A stretch of DNA of 64,000 nt from DDH964 sp963806685 (GCA_963806685.1 CAWDZB010000008.1:1-64000), one strand, 5' to 3'; positions 1-9,532 are shown, numbered from the stretch's first letter. Program-made: numbers and translations. Notes: generated by a model not told the origin, from the letters alone.

Positions 1-404
1 CCGGGTCCATGCCGGCCAGAAGGTCGAGGGCGGCGGTGCCGAAGAACTTGGTGGCGCCGGCCAGGGCGCCGACCAGGGCGCAGAGCAGGAAGCTGCCCCA
101 CAGCCAGGGGAGGAGCAGGGCGCCGAGGTCGACGGCCAGCGCCGGCAGCAGGAACTGGCCGATCACCAGCGGCCCGCCCTTGCCCATGCCGAGCAGCGCC
201 GCGGCGATCCCCGTGAGCAGGCCGGTGACGACTGGCGGCGGCGCGGGAAGGGACGCAGCCGCGGGCCAGCAGCAGGAAGAAGGCGGTGAAGAGCATGACG
301 TGGCCGGAGATTCCCAGGTGCCAGCGGAATGCGGCTTTGGTGGCCAGCAGCAGAACGGCGCAGAAACCGAGGAAGAGCGATTCCTTCAGGGAAAGACGGT
401 TCAT
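1..404 (-). pseudogene. Probable ECF transporter S-component-like membrane protein, frameshifted and cut by window edge
   Basis: The reading frame opens with an ATG at 404 that overlaps the stop of the T-component gene (ATGA-type overlap). It starts MNRLSLKESLFLGF and continues with hydrophobic segments to about residue 50 (FTAFFLLLARG). The frame then fails, and a second frame continues the membrane protein as VTGLLTGIAAALLGMGKGG and further helices to the window edge. Restoring one base near positions 235-275 joins them. Small size, four or more hydrophobic segments and the position next to EcfA and EcfT genes suggest the substrate-binding S component. I do not recognise the substrate family. 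The frameshift could be a sequencing error or real decay. The 3' end lies outside the window. Confidence 0.5.
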
Positions 405-1087
405 GACGACGACTCCGTATCGCCCGGCCAGCTGGTGCGCCGGGGCAGGCGGCCGAATTCCCGGGCGCGGGCGGCGCAGGCGATGTTGTCGGCCAGCTCC
501 AGGGCCCGGACCACCGCCGGGGCGACCAGGCAATGCAGCAGATCCCCCCAGTTGCGGGGGTTGAGCAGCTCGCGGGGGCGCAGGCGCGCGCCGCGCAGCA
601 GCTGGGCCTCGTGGATGGCCGCGATCTCGGCCAGAAGCAGCGGCAGAAACTTCAGCGATGCCGCCAGCACGAAGGCGCTGCGCGGCGGCAGGATCTTGCC
701 GAGAGCCTGGGCCAGGCGGCCGGCACTCTCCCCGGAGAAGAGGACCAGTCCCGGCAGGAAGATCAGCGCCAGCTGCCAGCTGATGCGCAATCCCGGGACC
801 AGGCCGTCCGCGGGCCCGTAGCGCAACAGGTAGAGAAGGGTGATCACCCCCCCCTGCCAGAGACCGAGGCGCAGCCCGCGTCGCAGCGTGCGCCGGTCGC
901 AGCGGCAGAAGACCAGCAGCGCACCGTCGGCCAGGGTCAGCCAGGAAAGGACCGCCGGGGTGCGGGCCAGGATCGCCGCCAGCGACAGCACGAAGCAGAG
1001 CAGAAGCGCTACGCCTGCCGGCAGAAGCGCCGGGCGCCGCGGGCGCTTGCCGGACTGTTTCGGCAACGGCAGGCTAGTGCTGAACAA
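401..1087 (-). CDS. ECF transporter transmembrane T component (EcfT/CbiQ-like)
   Basis: About 228 residues with hydrophobic segments near the start (ALLPAGVALLLCFVLSLAA), in the middle (WQLALIFLPGLVLF) and a conserved-looking cytoplasmic stretch (AQLLRGARLRPRE). The latter resembles the Ala-Arg-Gly coupling motifs of EcfT proteins, which contact the ATPases. It would form the integral membrane scaffold between the ATPase pair and the S component. The start is taken as a TTG at 1087, overlapping the ATPase stop by 14 bases, because no ATG precedes the first membrane segment in frame. Upstream sequence in this frame is a shadow of the ATPase gene. The stop overlaps the start of the next gene. 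Substrate unknown; the shared operon with tupABC and moeA hints at a metal or cofactor-related solute. Confidence 0.75.
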   Translation of the reverse strand: MFSTSLPLPKQSGKRPRRPALLPAGVALLLCFVLSLAAILARTPAVLSWLTLADGALLVFCRCDRRTLRRGLRLGLWQGGVITLLYLLRYGPADGLVPGLRISWQLALIFLPGLVLFSGESAGRLAQALGKILPPRSAFVLAASLKFLPLLLAEIAAIHEAQLLRGARLRPRELLNPRNWGDLLHCLVAPAVVRALELADNIACAARAREFGRLPRRTSWPGDTESSS

Positions 1088-2451
1088 AACGGCCTCCGGC
1101 AATGCCGAGGATGCGATGGCTCCAGGCCTCCTCCCCGGCGAGATGGTGGCTGGCCCAGAAGATTGTCGTCCCGTTCTCTTCCCCGGCGCGGCGCAGCGCG
1201 GCCATGATCCGGTCCGCGGCGGCGGGGTCGAGTCCGGCCAGTGGATCGTCGAGGAGCAGCAGCTCCGGCTGCGGCGCCAGCACCGCGGCCAGCGCCACCA
1301 GGTGCTGCTGACCGTAGCTGAGCCGATGGGGGGAGCGCGCCGCCAGGTGGGCGATGCCGCAGGCCTCCAGGGCCCGGTCGACCCGCCCCCCAACTTCCGC
1401 CCGCGGGGTCCCCAGCCGGCGCAGGGTAAAGGCGACCTCGTCGAAGACCGTGGTTTCGAAGAGCTGGCGCCGCGGGATTCTGGAAGAGGTAGCCGACCCG
1501 GCCGCGCAGCCTTTCGGGGAGCGGTGGACCACCGCAGACCGTCACCTCCCCCCCGGCGGGGCGCAGCAGCCCGGCGAGACAGCGCAGCAGGGTGGTCTTT
1601 CCGGCGCCATTGGGGGCGTTCAGCAACACCCGCTCGCCGCGCTGCAGCGTCAGGTCCGCCTCCTGCCAGTCCGGGGCGGCGTCGGCCGCGGCCACCTTCA
1701 ACCCCTTCACCGTCACCAGCGGTGGCCCCTCCGGCACCGGCTGCGGTCCACTATCGGGAGGTGACGGCGGCAGCGCCGCCGGGCCCGGCTGCAGACGTCC
1801 GTCGCCGTCGAGGTGCCAGTGGCGATCGATCACCGCTGTCAGCGGACCGGGGCGATGTTCGCAGAGCAGGACAGCCAGTCCCCGCTCCTTGAGGCGGTCG
1901 ATTATCGTCGCCAGCTGCCGGAGCCCGTCGGCGTCGAGTTGCCCCGCCGGTTCGTCGAGGACCAGCAGCGCCGGCTCCAGCACCAGCTGGGCAGCGACCA
2001 GCAGGCGGTATTTCTGTCCCATCGACAGCCGCTCGGTCGGATGGTCGAGGGGAAGTTCCAATCCCACCGCGGCGAGTGCATCCCGCACCCGCTGCGGCAT
2101 CTGCCGCGGCTCCAGGCAGAGACTTTCCAGGCCGAAGGCGACCTCGGCGCCGAGGGTCTCGGTCAGAAGCTGGGTTTCAGGGTTCTGCAGCACCAGACCG
2201 ACCGCGGCACGGGCCGCCCCCGGGGCGGGGGGGAGCAGGAGGCAACCCCCTTTCCGCCCCGGCGGCAGCAAGCCTTTCAACGCCAGGGCCAGGGTGGTCT
2301 TGCCGGCGCCGCTGGCGCCGGTGAGAACGTGGCATTCCCCCTGCGGGAGCTCCAGGCAGAGCTCCCGCAGGGTCCAGTCCCCGGCGCCGGGCCAGGCGTA
2401 GGAGAAGTTCTCCAGGCCCAGGGCCGCGCCTTCTTTTGCTTCCCCGCTCAG
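1074..2451 (-). pseudogene. ECF transporter ATPase, two ABC domains fused; one-base frameshift
   Basis: A double ABC ATPase energising the ECF importer. Domain 1 has Walker A GASGAGKTT, Q-loop VLQNPETQL, signature LSMGQKYR and Walker B LLVLDEPAGQLD. Domain 2 has Walker A APNGAGKTT, signature LSYGQQH and Walker B LLLLDDPLAGLD. The frame breaks at about 1487, right after the second Q-loop (YLFQNP). Removing one C from a CCC run there restores QNPRRQLFETTVFDEVAF and one protein of about 458 residues. A CTG at 2451, six bases after GGAGGT and overlapping the TonB-receptor stop, is the best start seen, but the start is uncertain. Either a sequencing error or an inactivating mutation. Confidence 0.7.
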
Positions 2452-4482
2452 AAGCGGACCTCCGCACCGCCGTAGTAGGTGCGGCCGGCCTGGGGGAGCC
2501 CGTAGCTCTGCTCGTAATCCTCGTCGAGGAGATTGTCGATGCCGGCATACAGGTTAAGCCGCTTGGCCCAGAGATCCTGGGAGAGCTTGACGTTGATCAC
2601 GGTGTAGTCGTTGAGACGCTTCTTCAGGGTCCCGGTGCTGTCGTAGAAGTACTGGCGCGCTACGTGGAGCAGCGAGGCGTCGGCGTTCAGGCCGAAGGCG
2701 AAGGCGTAGCGCCCCTCGAAGGTGACCTTGTCCCGGGGCCGGTACTGCAGCTGCTGCTTGCCACTGCCGGCGGAGCGGTCCTCGCTGTAGAGGTAGCTGT
2801 AGCTGGCCCGCAGCAGGAGGTTCTCGACGGCGCGGTTCTCGACGGTGAACTCGGCCCCGGCGAAGCGGTACTTCTCGAAGTTTTCATTACGGTCGGTAGT
2901 GTCGTTCTTCTCGATGAAATTGCTGGCATCGCTCAGGAAACCGGTCAGCCCCAGGGTGGTGGCGGCCGGCAGCTGCTGGTCGACCCCCGCCTCATAGTGC
3001 AGGGTGCGCTCGGCCTTGAGCTCCTCGTTGCCGGACCCGACATCGTAGAGCTGGCTGATCGAGGGGAAGCGCACCTGGCGGTTGTGGCTGGCGTGCAGCC
3101 GGGTCCCGCTGGCCAGGTCGTAACTGAGGCCGATCATGTAGGAGCCGGCATGATCGGTCTTTCCGTTGTCGCGACGCTGCAGGTGGCCACCGGCGCCGAG
3201 CACCAGGCCCAGCCTGGGCAGGGGCTGCACCTCGTACTGCAGGGCGGCGGTGTAGAGCTGCAGGTCGCGCTGCAGGTCGAAGTTGGTGGTGGTCACGGTG
3301 CTACCGCCACGCCACCGCCACCGCCACCGCCACCGCCACCGCCACCGCCACCGCCACTGCTGGAGGCGACCTGGAAGCCGTCGGCGTTCCAGGTGCTGTT
3401 GTCGGCGAGCAGGGCCAGGGTGGTAACGCCATAGGCCTGCCAGTCCCCCTTGAGCTGCAGGTTGATCCCGGCGCTGTCGGTGGTCGAATCGGTGCGCATG
3501 GCACCGTTGGCAGCCTGGGTGGAGTAGGTTGCGTCGTCGTAGCGGTTTTCCAGCAGGTTCAGGCGGTTGAAGTAGACCCAGCCGCGGCTGCTGAACGCCC
3601 CCGGCAACTGCTGGTCGAAGGCGAGCTGGGTGGCCACCCCTTCCAGGTCGTCGACGCGGTCGAACTTTAACTTCTTGGTGAAGGGGTCGGTGGAGCTGGA
3701 ATTGATGATCGGCGGAATGCCGTACTCGTCCTTGCGGTATTGCAGGCTGGCAGCGAGCTGGGTCTTGTCGGTCGGGCTCCAGCCAACATTGGCAAAGAGG
3801 TTCTTCCGCGTCTGGTCGCTGTTGAGCCGCCCGCTTCCGTCCTCGTCGGCGGTGGGGTTGAAGTTGCCGGAAAGGTGGTAGCTGTCGCGGTCGTAGGCGC
3901 TGCCGCTGACAAAGGCGTCGACCGCGTCGGACCCGCCGCCGAGGGTGAAGCGGCCAAGGTAGGTGCCGTTGCCGGCGGTTTCGCCGCCGAGCGAGCCGTG
4001 AACACCTTTCTGCCCCTTCTTGGTAATGATGTTGATGACCCCGCCGTTCCCCCCTTCGCCGTAGAGAACGGAGCCGCCGCCGGTCGTCACCTTGATCGCC
4101 GCGATGTTCTCCACGCCGATGGTGCCGGGGTCGAACTGGCCGTCATAGGTCGAGTTAATCGGAATGCCGTCGAGCAGCAGGGTGACGTGGCGGGTCTTGA
4201 AGCCGCGGATGTCGATGCGCGGCGAGCCTTCACCGCCGGTGCGCACCAGCAGGCCGGGGACCAGGCTCAAGGCCTCGTCGAGGGTGCGGGCGCCGCGCGC
4301 CTGGATCTCGGCGGCGGTGACGGTGTGGACCGTGCCGGACGCCTCGACCCCGGCCTGCGGGGCGGAGACCACCACCTCGCCGAGGCGATAGGCGGAATCG
4401 GGTGCTTCGGCGGCCGCCAGCGGCGCGGCCAGGGCCAGGCACAGTGCCAGGACACAGGGGTAGAGAAGACTTTGAGCTGCAT
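2448..4482 (-). pseudogene. TonB-dependent outer-membrane receptor, interrupted by two one-base deletions
   Basis: Restored, this is a receptor of about 678 residues. The signal peptide begins MQLKVFSTP at the ATG at 4482 (upstream AAGGAAGG). A plug domain follows with TVTAAEIQARGARTLDEALS and IDIRGFKTRHVTLLLDGIP, then TGGGSVLYGEGGNGGVINI. A long beta-barrel ends in EVRF with a terminal Phe. Two indels break it. One C appears lost from a CCCC run near 4459 inside the signal peptide. One C is lost in a hexanucleotide GGTGGC array at 3304-3356, which encodes poly-Gly inside the barrel. The gene lies 60 bases after moeA and overlaps the ECF ATPase, so it is probably in the tupABC-moeA operon. 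That suggests, but does not prove, uptake of a tungsten or molybdenum species or chelate. Other substrates are possible. Confidence 0.75.
3304..3356. repeat. Hexanucleotide CCGCCA/TGGCGG microsatellite with one 5-base unit
   Basis: Eight perfect CCGCCA units plus one shortened unit (CGCCA at 3310-3314). On the coding (minus) strand it reads GGTGGC repeats giving about 15 glycines inside the TonB receptor barrel. Whole 6-base units keep frame; the single 5-base unit shifts it and produces a stop just after the array. Confidence 0.9.
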
Positions 4483-4542
4483 TTTTCCTTCCTTTCTACA
4501 ACAAATTGGATTACAGCCCGGCCCGCATTCACGCGGACCGGG

Positions 4543-5736
4543 TCAGTCGAGAAGCAGCACGTCGACCTCGTCGCCGGCGTCGAAACGTTCCCGGCCGGCC
4601 GGCAGGATGACGATGCCGTTGGCACGCACCATGGTGCGCAGGATGCCGGTGTTCTGATCGCCGGAGCTGGAAGCCACCAACCGCCCCCCTTCGCTGCGCA
4701 CATGCACGCGCAGGAACTGCACCCGCTCCGGCCGGGTGCGGGTCGCCTCGGCGAGGACCGCCCGGTGCAGCGGCGGAATCGCCGGGGTCACCCCCTGCAG
4801 CTTGCGCAGCGCCGGGCGCACGAACATCTCGAAGGTCACCATGGTCGACACCGGGTTGCCCGGCAGGGAGAAGACCAGGGTCTCCCCCTTGGTGGCGAAG
4901 GCGGTCGGCCGCCCGGGCTTGATGGCGATCTTCCAGAAGCGCTGCTCGACGCCGAGCTCGGCCAGCACGTCGCGCACCAGGTCGCGGTCGCCGGCAGAAA
5001 CCCCCGCCGAGGTGATCAGGACGTCGGCCTTGAGCCCCTCGGCGAGCTTCTCCCGATGGCTCTCCAGGTTGTCGCGGGCGATGCCGAGAAGCTGCGGCAC
5101 CCCACCGGCCTCCGCCACCGAGGCGGCCAGGGAGAGGGCATTGCTGTTGATGATCTGCCCCGGCCCCGGCGGCTGGCCGAGTTCGACCAGTTCGTCGCCG
5201 GTGGAGAGGATCGCCACCCGCGGCCGGCGGTAAACCGCCACCAGCGCCTGGCCGAAGGAGGCCAGCAGGCTGATCTCCGGCGGCCGCAGGCGGGTGCCGG
5301 CCGGCAGCACCAGGTCCCCCTTGGCAACATCTTCGCCGGCAAAACGGATGTGGTCGCGAGCCTTGACCTGTTTGAGCAGCCGCATCTTGCCGACCGTCTC
5401 CTCGGTCTCCTCGACCGGCACCACCGCATCGCATCCCGGGGGGATCGGCGCCCCGGTCATGATCCGCACGGCGCAGCCACTGATCACCGGCGGCATCCTG
5501 GTTTCCCCGGCGGGGATGTAGCCGGTGACCTTCAGCTCCCGGCCGGGCTGGCCGTCGGCGGAACAGATCGCGAAGCCGTCCATCGCCGAGTTGTCCCAGC
5601 GCGGCAGGTCCCAGGGGGCGCGCAGGTCCTCGATCAGCACGCGGCCGACGGCGTCGAGAAGCGGAACCAGTTCCCGGCCCAGCGGCCGGACATGGTCGAG
5701 AATCAGGGCTTGGGCCTCTTCGAAACGGATCGGCAT
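4543..5736 (-). CDS. moeA: Molybdopterin molybdenumtransferase (MoeA/gephyrin E-domain family)
   Basis: 397 residues, the normal MoeA length. MoeA inserts molybdate or tungstate into adenylylated molybdopterin in the cytoplasm. Family motifs are present in order: RWDNSAMDGFA (about 47-57), RIMTGAPIPPGCDAV (about 90-104), LSTGDELVELG (about 177-187), SAGVSAGDRDLV (about 243-254) and SLPGNPVSTMVTFE (about 290-303), with the C-terminal beta-domain from about 325. The start ATG at 5736 overlaps the tupC stop by one base, so translation is probably coupled. Being in an operon with a tungstate importer makes tungsten insertion likely, though MoeA sequence alone does not tell Mo from W. Confidence 0.93.
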   Translation of the reverse strand: MPIRFEEAQALILDHVRPLGRELVPLLDAVGRVLIEDLRAPWDLPRWDNSAMDGFAICSADGQPGRELKVTGYIPAGETRMPPVISGCAVRIMTGAPIPPGCDAVVPVEETEETVGKMRLLKQVKARDHIRFAGEDVAKGDLVLPAGTRLRPPEISLLASFGQALVAVYRRPRVAILSTGDELVELGQPPGPGQIINSNALSLAASVAEAGGVPQLLGIARDNLESHREKLAEGLKADVLITSAGVSAGDRDLVRDVLAELGVEQRFWKIAIKPGRPTAFATKGETLVFSLPGNPVSTMVTFEMFVRPALRKLQGVTPAIPPLHRAVLAEATRTRPERVQFLRVHVRSEGGRLVASSSGDQNTGILRTMVRANGIVILPAGRERFDAGDEVDVLLLD

Positions 5737-6422
5737 CAGGCATTCTCCTGTACGTGGAGCGTTGGGCTCGGGGTGGCTCCGACCAGGCGGCCGGCACTGA
5801 GGGTCAGGACTTCTCCGGCGAGCCGTCGGGGCTGGTCGGCATCATGGCCGGCGATGACCACAGCGGTGCCCTGGCCGGGGAGATCAGCCAGGCATTTCTC
5901 GAAGATCGGCAGCACCCCGCGGTCGAGACCGGCGGTCGGCTCGTCGAGGAGCAGCAGCTGGGGGCGCAGCACCAGGGCCCGGGCCAGGGCGACCCGCCGG
6001 CTCTCGCCGCCGGAGAGGGCCCGGGCGCGGCGGGCTTCGAACCCCTCCAGGCCGACCGCCTGCAGCGCCCGGGCGATCCGTTCCCGCTGCAGGTCGCCGC
6101 GAATATCGCGCAGCCGCAGGCCGAAAGCGAGGTTCTGGTAGACGCTGGTGTCGAACAAAAACGGGTTCTGCTCCACCAGGGTGATCCGCCGCCGCAGCCG
6201 CTGGCGCTCCGCAGCCCCCGCTACCGGTTGGCCGGGATAGCGCAACTCGCCGCGCTCGGGAACCAGCAGCAGCGCCAGCAGCCCGAGCAGGGTGCTCTTG
6301 CCGGCGCCGTTGGGCCCGGCCAGCAGGTAAATCCGCTCCGGATAGAGGGCGAGCCGTTCGACCTCCAGGGTGAAGTCGTCGCGCCGGAAGACCAGGTTGT
6401 CGAGGGTCAGCAGCGGTTCCAA
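5736..6422 (-). CDS. tupC: Tungstate ABC transporter ATP-binding protein TupC
   Basis: A single-domain ABC ATPase of 228 residues. It shows Walker A GPNGAGKST (about 35), Q-loop VEQNPFLFD, signature LSGGESRRVALARAL (about 137) and Walker B LLLLDEPTAGLD (about 158) followed by the H-loop IAGHD. It energises uptake with TupB and TupA. The family call rests mainly on the neighbours, since the binding protein upstream is clearly TupA-like. Its start follows the tupB stop by 4 bases and its stop overlaps moeA, indicating one tightly packed operon. Confidence 0.88.
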   Translation of the reverse strand: MEPLLTLDNLVFRRDDFTLEVERLALYPERIYLLAGPNGAGKSTLLGLLALLLVPERGELRYPGQPVAGAAERQRLRRRITLVEQNPFLFDTSVYQNLAFGLRLRDIRGDLQRERIARALQAVGLEGFEARRARALSGGESRRVALARALVLRPQLLLLDEPTAGLDRGVLPIFEKCLADLPGQGTAVVIAGHDADQPRRLAGEVLTLSAGRLVGATPSPTLHVQENA

Positions 6423-6426
6423 GTGC

Positions 6427-7113
6427 TCACCTTTGCTGCAGCTGTTGCAGAAACAGATTGACGATCAGCGCCACGCCGAGCAGCACCATCCCCAATGCCA
6501 GGCCGAAGGCGAACTCCCCCTTGCTGGTCTCCAGGGCGATGGCGGTGGTCATGGTCCGGGTATAGCGGCGAATGTTGCCGCCGAGCATCATCGCCACCCC
6601 GACCTCGGCGATCACCCGGCCGAATCCGGCGACGATCGCCGCCATCACCCCGAAGCGCACCTCCAGCAAGCAGCTGCCAGGCGCCGCGCAGCCGGCCGGC
6701 GCCGAGGGTCTGGGCGGTGGGCAGGATGCGGGGGTCCGCCCCGGCCACCGCCGCCACCGTGTAGTTGGCGACAATGGGAATGGCCAGCACGATCTGCCCG
6801 GCGATCATCGCATAGGGGGTGAAAAGGAGCCCCAGGGACCCAGCGGCCCCTGGCGACTGAAGACACCGAACAGGACCAGGCCGACCACCACGGTCGGCAG
6901 CGCCATCAGGGTGTTGAGCAGGGTCACCACCACCGGCCGCCCGGGAAAGCGCAGCAGGCCGACGGCCGCCCCGGCCGGAACCCCGCTGACGGCCGCCAGC
7001 ACAATGGCCGTCAGCGAGGTGTAAAGGGAGGTCCAGACGGTGCGGAAGACCTCCGGGTCAAAGGAAAGGATCAGCCGCAGCGCGTGCTGCAGCGATTCGG
7101 CGATAAAGCCCAA
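6427..7113 (-). pseudogene. tupB: Tungstate ABC transporter permease TupB with two compensating one-base indels
   Basis: Three frames together give one permease of about 228 residues. The N-terminal part (TTG start at 7113, AAGGAG upstream) runs to LFGVFSRQGPLGPWG. The middle part is MIAGQIVLAIPIVANYTVAA. The C-terminal part, LLEVRFGVMAAIVAGFGRV, has the EAA-like loop. A G appears missing from a G-run near 6829, and an extra T is present near 6669 (CTTGCTGGAG where CTGCTGGAG is expected). With both repaired the length matches TupB permeases. As written the gene would not make a functional protein. The homopolymer context of the first indel favours sequencing error. Confidence 0.75.
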
Positions 7114-7122
7114 GGCGGCTCC

Positions 7123-7929
7123 TTACTTGGAGTAGAGGAAGAACAGCTCGTCGCCGCCGCGACGGTAGTTCTTGATCACCCCCTGCCCCTCCGGGGAAAC
7201 CAGGTAGTCGATGAACTTCTCCGCCAGCTGGAACTTGGTGTGGGGATACTTGGCCGGGTTGACGGCGATCACGCCGTAGGGGTTGAACAGCCGCTTGTCC
7301 CCTTCGGTCAGCACCTTGAGGTCGATCTTCCCCTTGTAGGCCAGGTAGGTGCCGCGGTCGGAAAGGGTGTAGCCCTGGCGCTGGTCGGCCATGGTCAGGA
7401 CCTCGCCCATTCCTTGGCCGGCTTCCAGGTACCAAGCGCCGGCCGGCTTGATCCCGGCATCGGCCCACAGCTCCTTCTCCTTGACGTTGGTCCCCGACTG
7501 GTCGCCGCGGGAGACGAAGGTTGCCTTGGCGGCGGCGATCTTGTTCATGGCGGCGGCGGCATCCTTGAGCCCGGCGATCCCGGCCGGATCGGCCGCCGGG
7601 CCGAGGATCACGAAATCGTTGTACATGACGTCGCGGCGATCGACGCCGTAGCCTTCGGCGACGAACTTGTCCTCCAGCTTGCGCGCGTGCACCAGGAGGA
7701 CGTCGACGTCGCCGGTTTCCCCAAGCTTGATGGCCTTGCCGGTGCCGACCGCGATGACGTCGACCTGGCAGTCGTTGGCCTTCTCGAAGGGGGGAAGCAG
7801 TACCGCGAGCAGCCCGGAGTTCTCGGTGGAGGTGGTGGTCGCCAGACGCAGGTGTTCGACGGCGAAAGCGCCCTGGCAAAGACAGAAGGAAATAATGATA
7901 AGGGCCAAAAGGATTTGTAATTTTTTCAT
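7123..7929 (-). CDS. tupA: Tungstate-binding periplasmic protein TupA
   Basis: 268 residues with a clear signal peptide (ILLALIIISFCLCQGAFA) and the mature N-terminus RLATTTSTENSGLL, the oxyanion-binding TTTS-x-x-SGLL signature of TupA proteins. Further conserved stretches are DVLLVHARKLEDKF, YNDFVILGP and FVSRGDQSGTN. It captures tungstate in the periplasm with very high affinity and passes it to TupB. This is the first gene of the apparent tupABC-moeA-TonB-ECF operon. Its leader (7930-8124) shows no clear Moco-type leader RNA. Confidence 0.93.
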   Translation of the reverse strand: MKKLQILLALIIISFCLCQGAFAVEHLRLATTTSTENSGLLAVLLPPFEKANDCQVDVIAVGTGKAIKLGETGDVDVLLVHARKLEDKFVAEGYGVDRRDVMYNDFVILGPAADPAGIAGLKDAAAAMNKIAAAKATFVSRGDQSGTNVKEKELWADAGIKPAGAWYLEAGQGMGEVLTMADQRQGYTLSDRGTYLAYKGKIDLKVLTEGDKRLFNPYGVIAVNPAKYPHTKFQLAEKFIDYLVSPEGQGVIKNYRRGGDELFFLYSK

Positions 7930-8124
7930 TCCGCAATCTCCCGAAGCTCGGCTTCTTTACGGGTTAATGAAAATTCTACCTGATTTCTCTTCTCGGAGTC
8001 GCCTGGGGTGGCGGTGCCAGCGTCCCTGCCACTAGGGGTCAAAAGTTCTGCTCTCAGGAACTCGAGGGCCGGAATGGTGCTTTTAACTGCTTCTGCCAGG
8101 CCGGCCATCCATTCCGGGGAAAAT
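7930..8124 (-). other. Intergenic leader upstream of tupA
   Basis: About 195 bases between tupA and the porin terminator. It should hold the tupA promoter. I found no convincing sigma-54 -24/-12 element, copy of the 17-bp palindrome or Moco-type RNA core here. A CTCCGAG-like string is present, but the rest of the Moco consensus is not. Confidence 0.4.
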
Positions 8125-8154
8125 CCCCCTGGGACCACGCGGGGACCCAGGGGG
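8125..8154 (-). terminator. Intrinsic terminator of the aor-moaE-porin unit
   Basis: Perfect 9-bp stem CCCCCTGGG / CCCAGGGGG followed on the minus strand by ATTTT, located 13 bases after the porin stop. Confidence 0.8.
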
Positions 8155-8167
8155 CAGGAGGCCGGAA

Positions 8168-9532
8168 TTAGAACGTGTAACGGACCCGGGCGGTGCTGCG
8201 GTAGATGTTGCCCGCATCATTGTTCTCGGCAAAGTAGTCCATCCCGTTGTCGGAGAAGAGGTAGCCGAAGTTGAGGGCCACTTCGACATTGGGATAGAGC
8301 TTGTGACTGACGTAGGCGTCAACCTCGGTGCCGAGCTTGTTCTCGCCGTTGGGCAGGTCTTCGGCGGTCATCAGGTAGAGACCGGCCAGGCCCAGCTTGG
8401 TCTTGTCGGTCGCCTTGAAATCGGCGGCAATTTTGTTGAGGATGATCCCCTTGTCGAGGATGTAGTAGGACTCGGTGAAGTAGTTGTCGTTGGTGTAGCC
8501 CCCTTCATTCAGCACGATGCTGGAGGTCTCATCGACGTCGGTGGCCATGAAGTTGTTGACGTCGCCGTCGGTGGGATCGTCGTCGCCCGAGGAGTAAAGG
8601 CCGGTGTAGGTGAGGCGAACCTTGCCGAGGTTCATGCCGAGATCGGCATGAAGGAGGTAGGCGCTGACGTCCTGGTCGGTTACGGTGAAGCCATAGAGAT
8701 TGTCGCCGCCCTTGTCGATCTTGCCACCCTGGTAGATGGCGTCCCAGTTCACGAAGAAGCCCGCCGGGGCGGTGAAGGCGCCGTCGGTGCCAATGGTGTA
8801 AATGTTGTACTGGTCGTTGCCGAACTTCTTGATTTCGGAGGAAACACCCCCGGTGCCATGGAAGGCGTCCTGGCGCTGGTAGAGGCCGAAGAGGCCGATC
8901 TTGACGCCGTCGGCCGGCTTGAGGTCGCCGCGGAGCAGAAAGGCGTCGGCATCGTCGAAGGCATTGCCACCGGAATCGAATTGATTCTCATGGCCGCGGA
9001 CCCAGCCCAGGGTGTAGCCCACCGGCCCTGCATCGCCCTTGAGCTGCACACCCATGGCGGTTTCCTTCCAGACGTAGTGATTGACCGAGAAGGGGAGCAG
9101 GCCGATCTGCAGGCGTGCCTTGCTCTGCACGAAGGGGAGCTGGAAGTCGCCGTAGGCCCAGCGGGTCTCGATGTTCACGCCGTCGCCGGAGTAGGTGGCG
9201 CCGCCCCCCTTGGAGTAGGTGGAGTCGCCGAACCGCAGGCCGCCGAGTTCGATGCCGTAGACGCCCTTGGCGGCGCCGTCGTTGGTGGAGAGCTCGGTCC
9301 AGATGCGGTACTTGATCTGGCCGAAGAAGGCGCCGTGGGTCCGATCCTCTATCGCAAAACCGCCGGACAGCGGCTTGGCGACCGCCTCGGTCCCCTTGTA
9401 GAGCAGGGCCTTGTTGGTGTAGAGGTTGAACTGATGGTTCAGGTCGCCATGAACGGTGACGTCCAGGGCAAATGCCGGGCCCGCTGCGCTCATGGCCAGC
9501 AAAGCTACCAAGATAAATGCCAGCTTCTTCAT
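8168..9532 (-). CDS. Outer-membrane porin-like beta-barrel protein
   Basis: 454 residues with signal peptide (FILVALLAMSAAGPAFA) and alternating amphipathic strands throughout, ending in ARVRYTF with the C-terminal Phe typical of BAM substrates. It resembles the large channel proteins common in Geobacter-type bacteria, but I cannot assign a substrate. It lies 96 bases after moaE on the same strand and before a strong terminator, so it may be the last gene of the tungsten-enzyme unit. That would fit a role in solute entry, which is speculative. Confidence 0.75.
   Translation of the reverse strand: MKKLAFILVALLAMSAAGPAFALDVTVHGDLNHQFNLYTNKALLYKGTEAVAKPLSGGFAIEDRTHGAFFGQIKYRIWTELSTNDGAAKGVYGIELGGLRFGDSTYSKGGGATYSGDGVNIETRWAYGDFQLPFVQSKARLQIGLLPFSVNHYVWKETAMGVQLKGDAGPVGYTLGWVRGHENQFDSGGNAFDDADAFLLRGDLKPADGVKIGLFGLYQRQDAFHGTGGVSSEIKKFGNDQYNIYTIGTDGAFTAPAGFFVNWDAIYQGGKIDKGGDNLYGFTVTDQDVSAYLLHADLGMNLGKVRLTYTGLYSSGDDDPTDGDVNNFMATDVDETSSIVLNEGGYTNDNYFTESYYILDKGIILNKIAADFKATDKTKLGLAGLYLMTAEDLPNGENKLGTEVDAYVSHKLYPNVEVALNFGYLFSDNGMDYFAENNDAGNIYRSTARVRYTF

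Noticed and set aside
3304..3356. Possible CRISPR array
   Set aside because: Uniform 6-base units without spacers; a coding microsatellite.
7930..8124. Possible Moco-type leader before tupA
   Set aside because: Only a CTCCGAG-like string is present; the GGAAACGACC, GCCTCCC and GGAAAGGAG blocks are absent.
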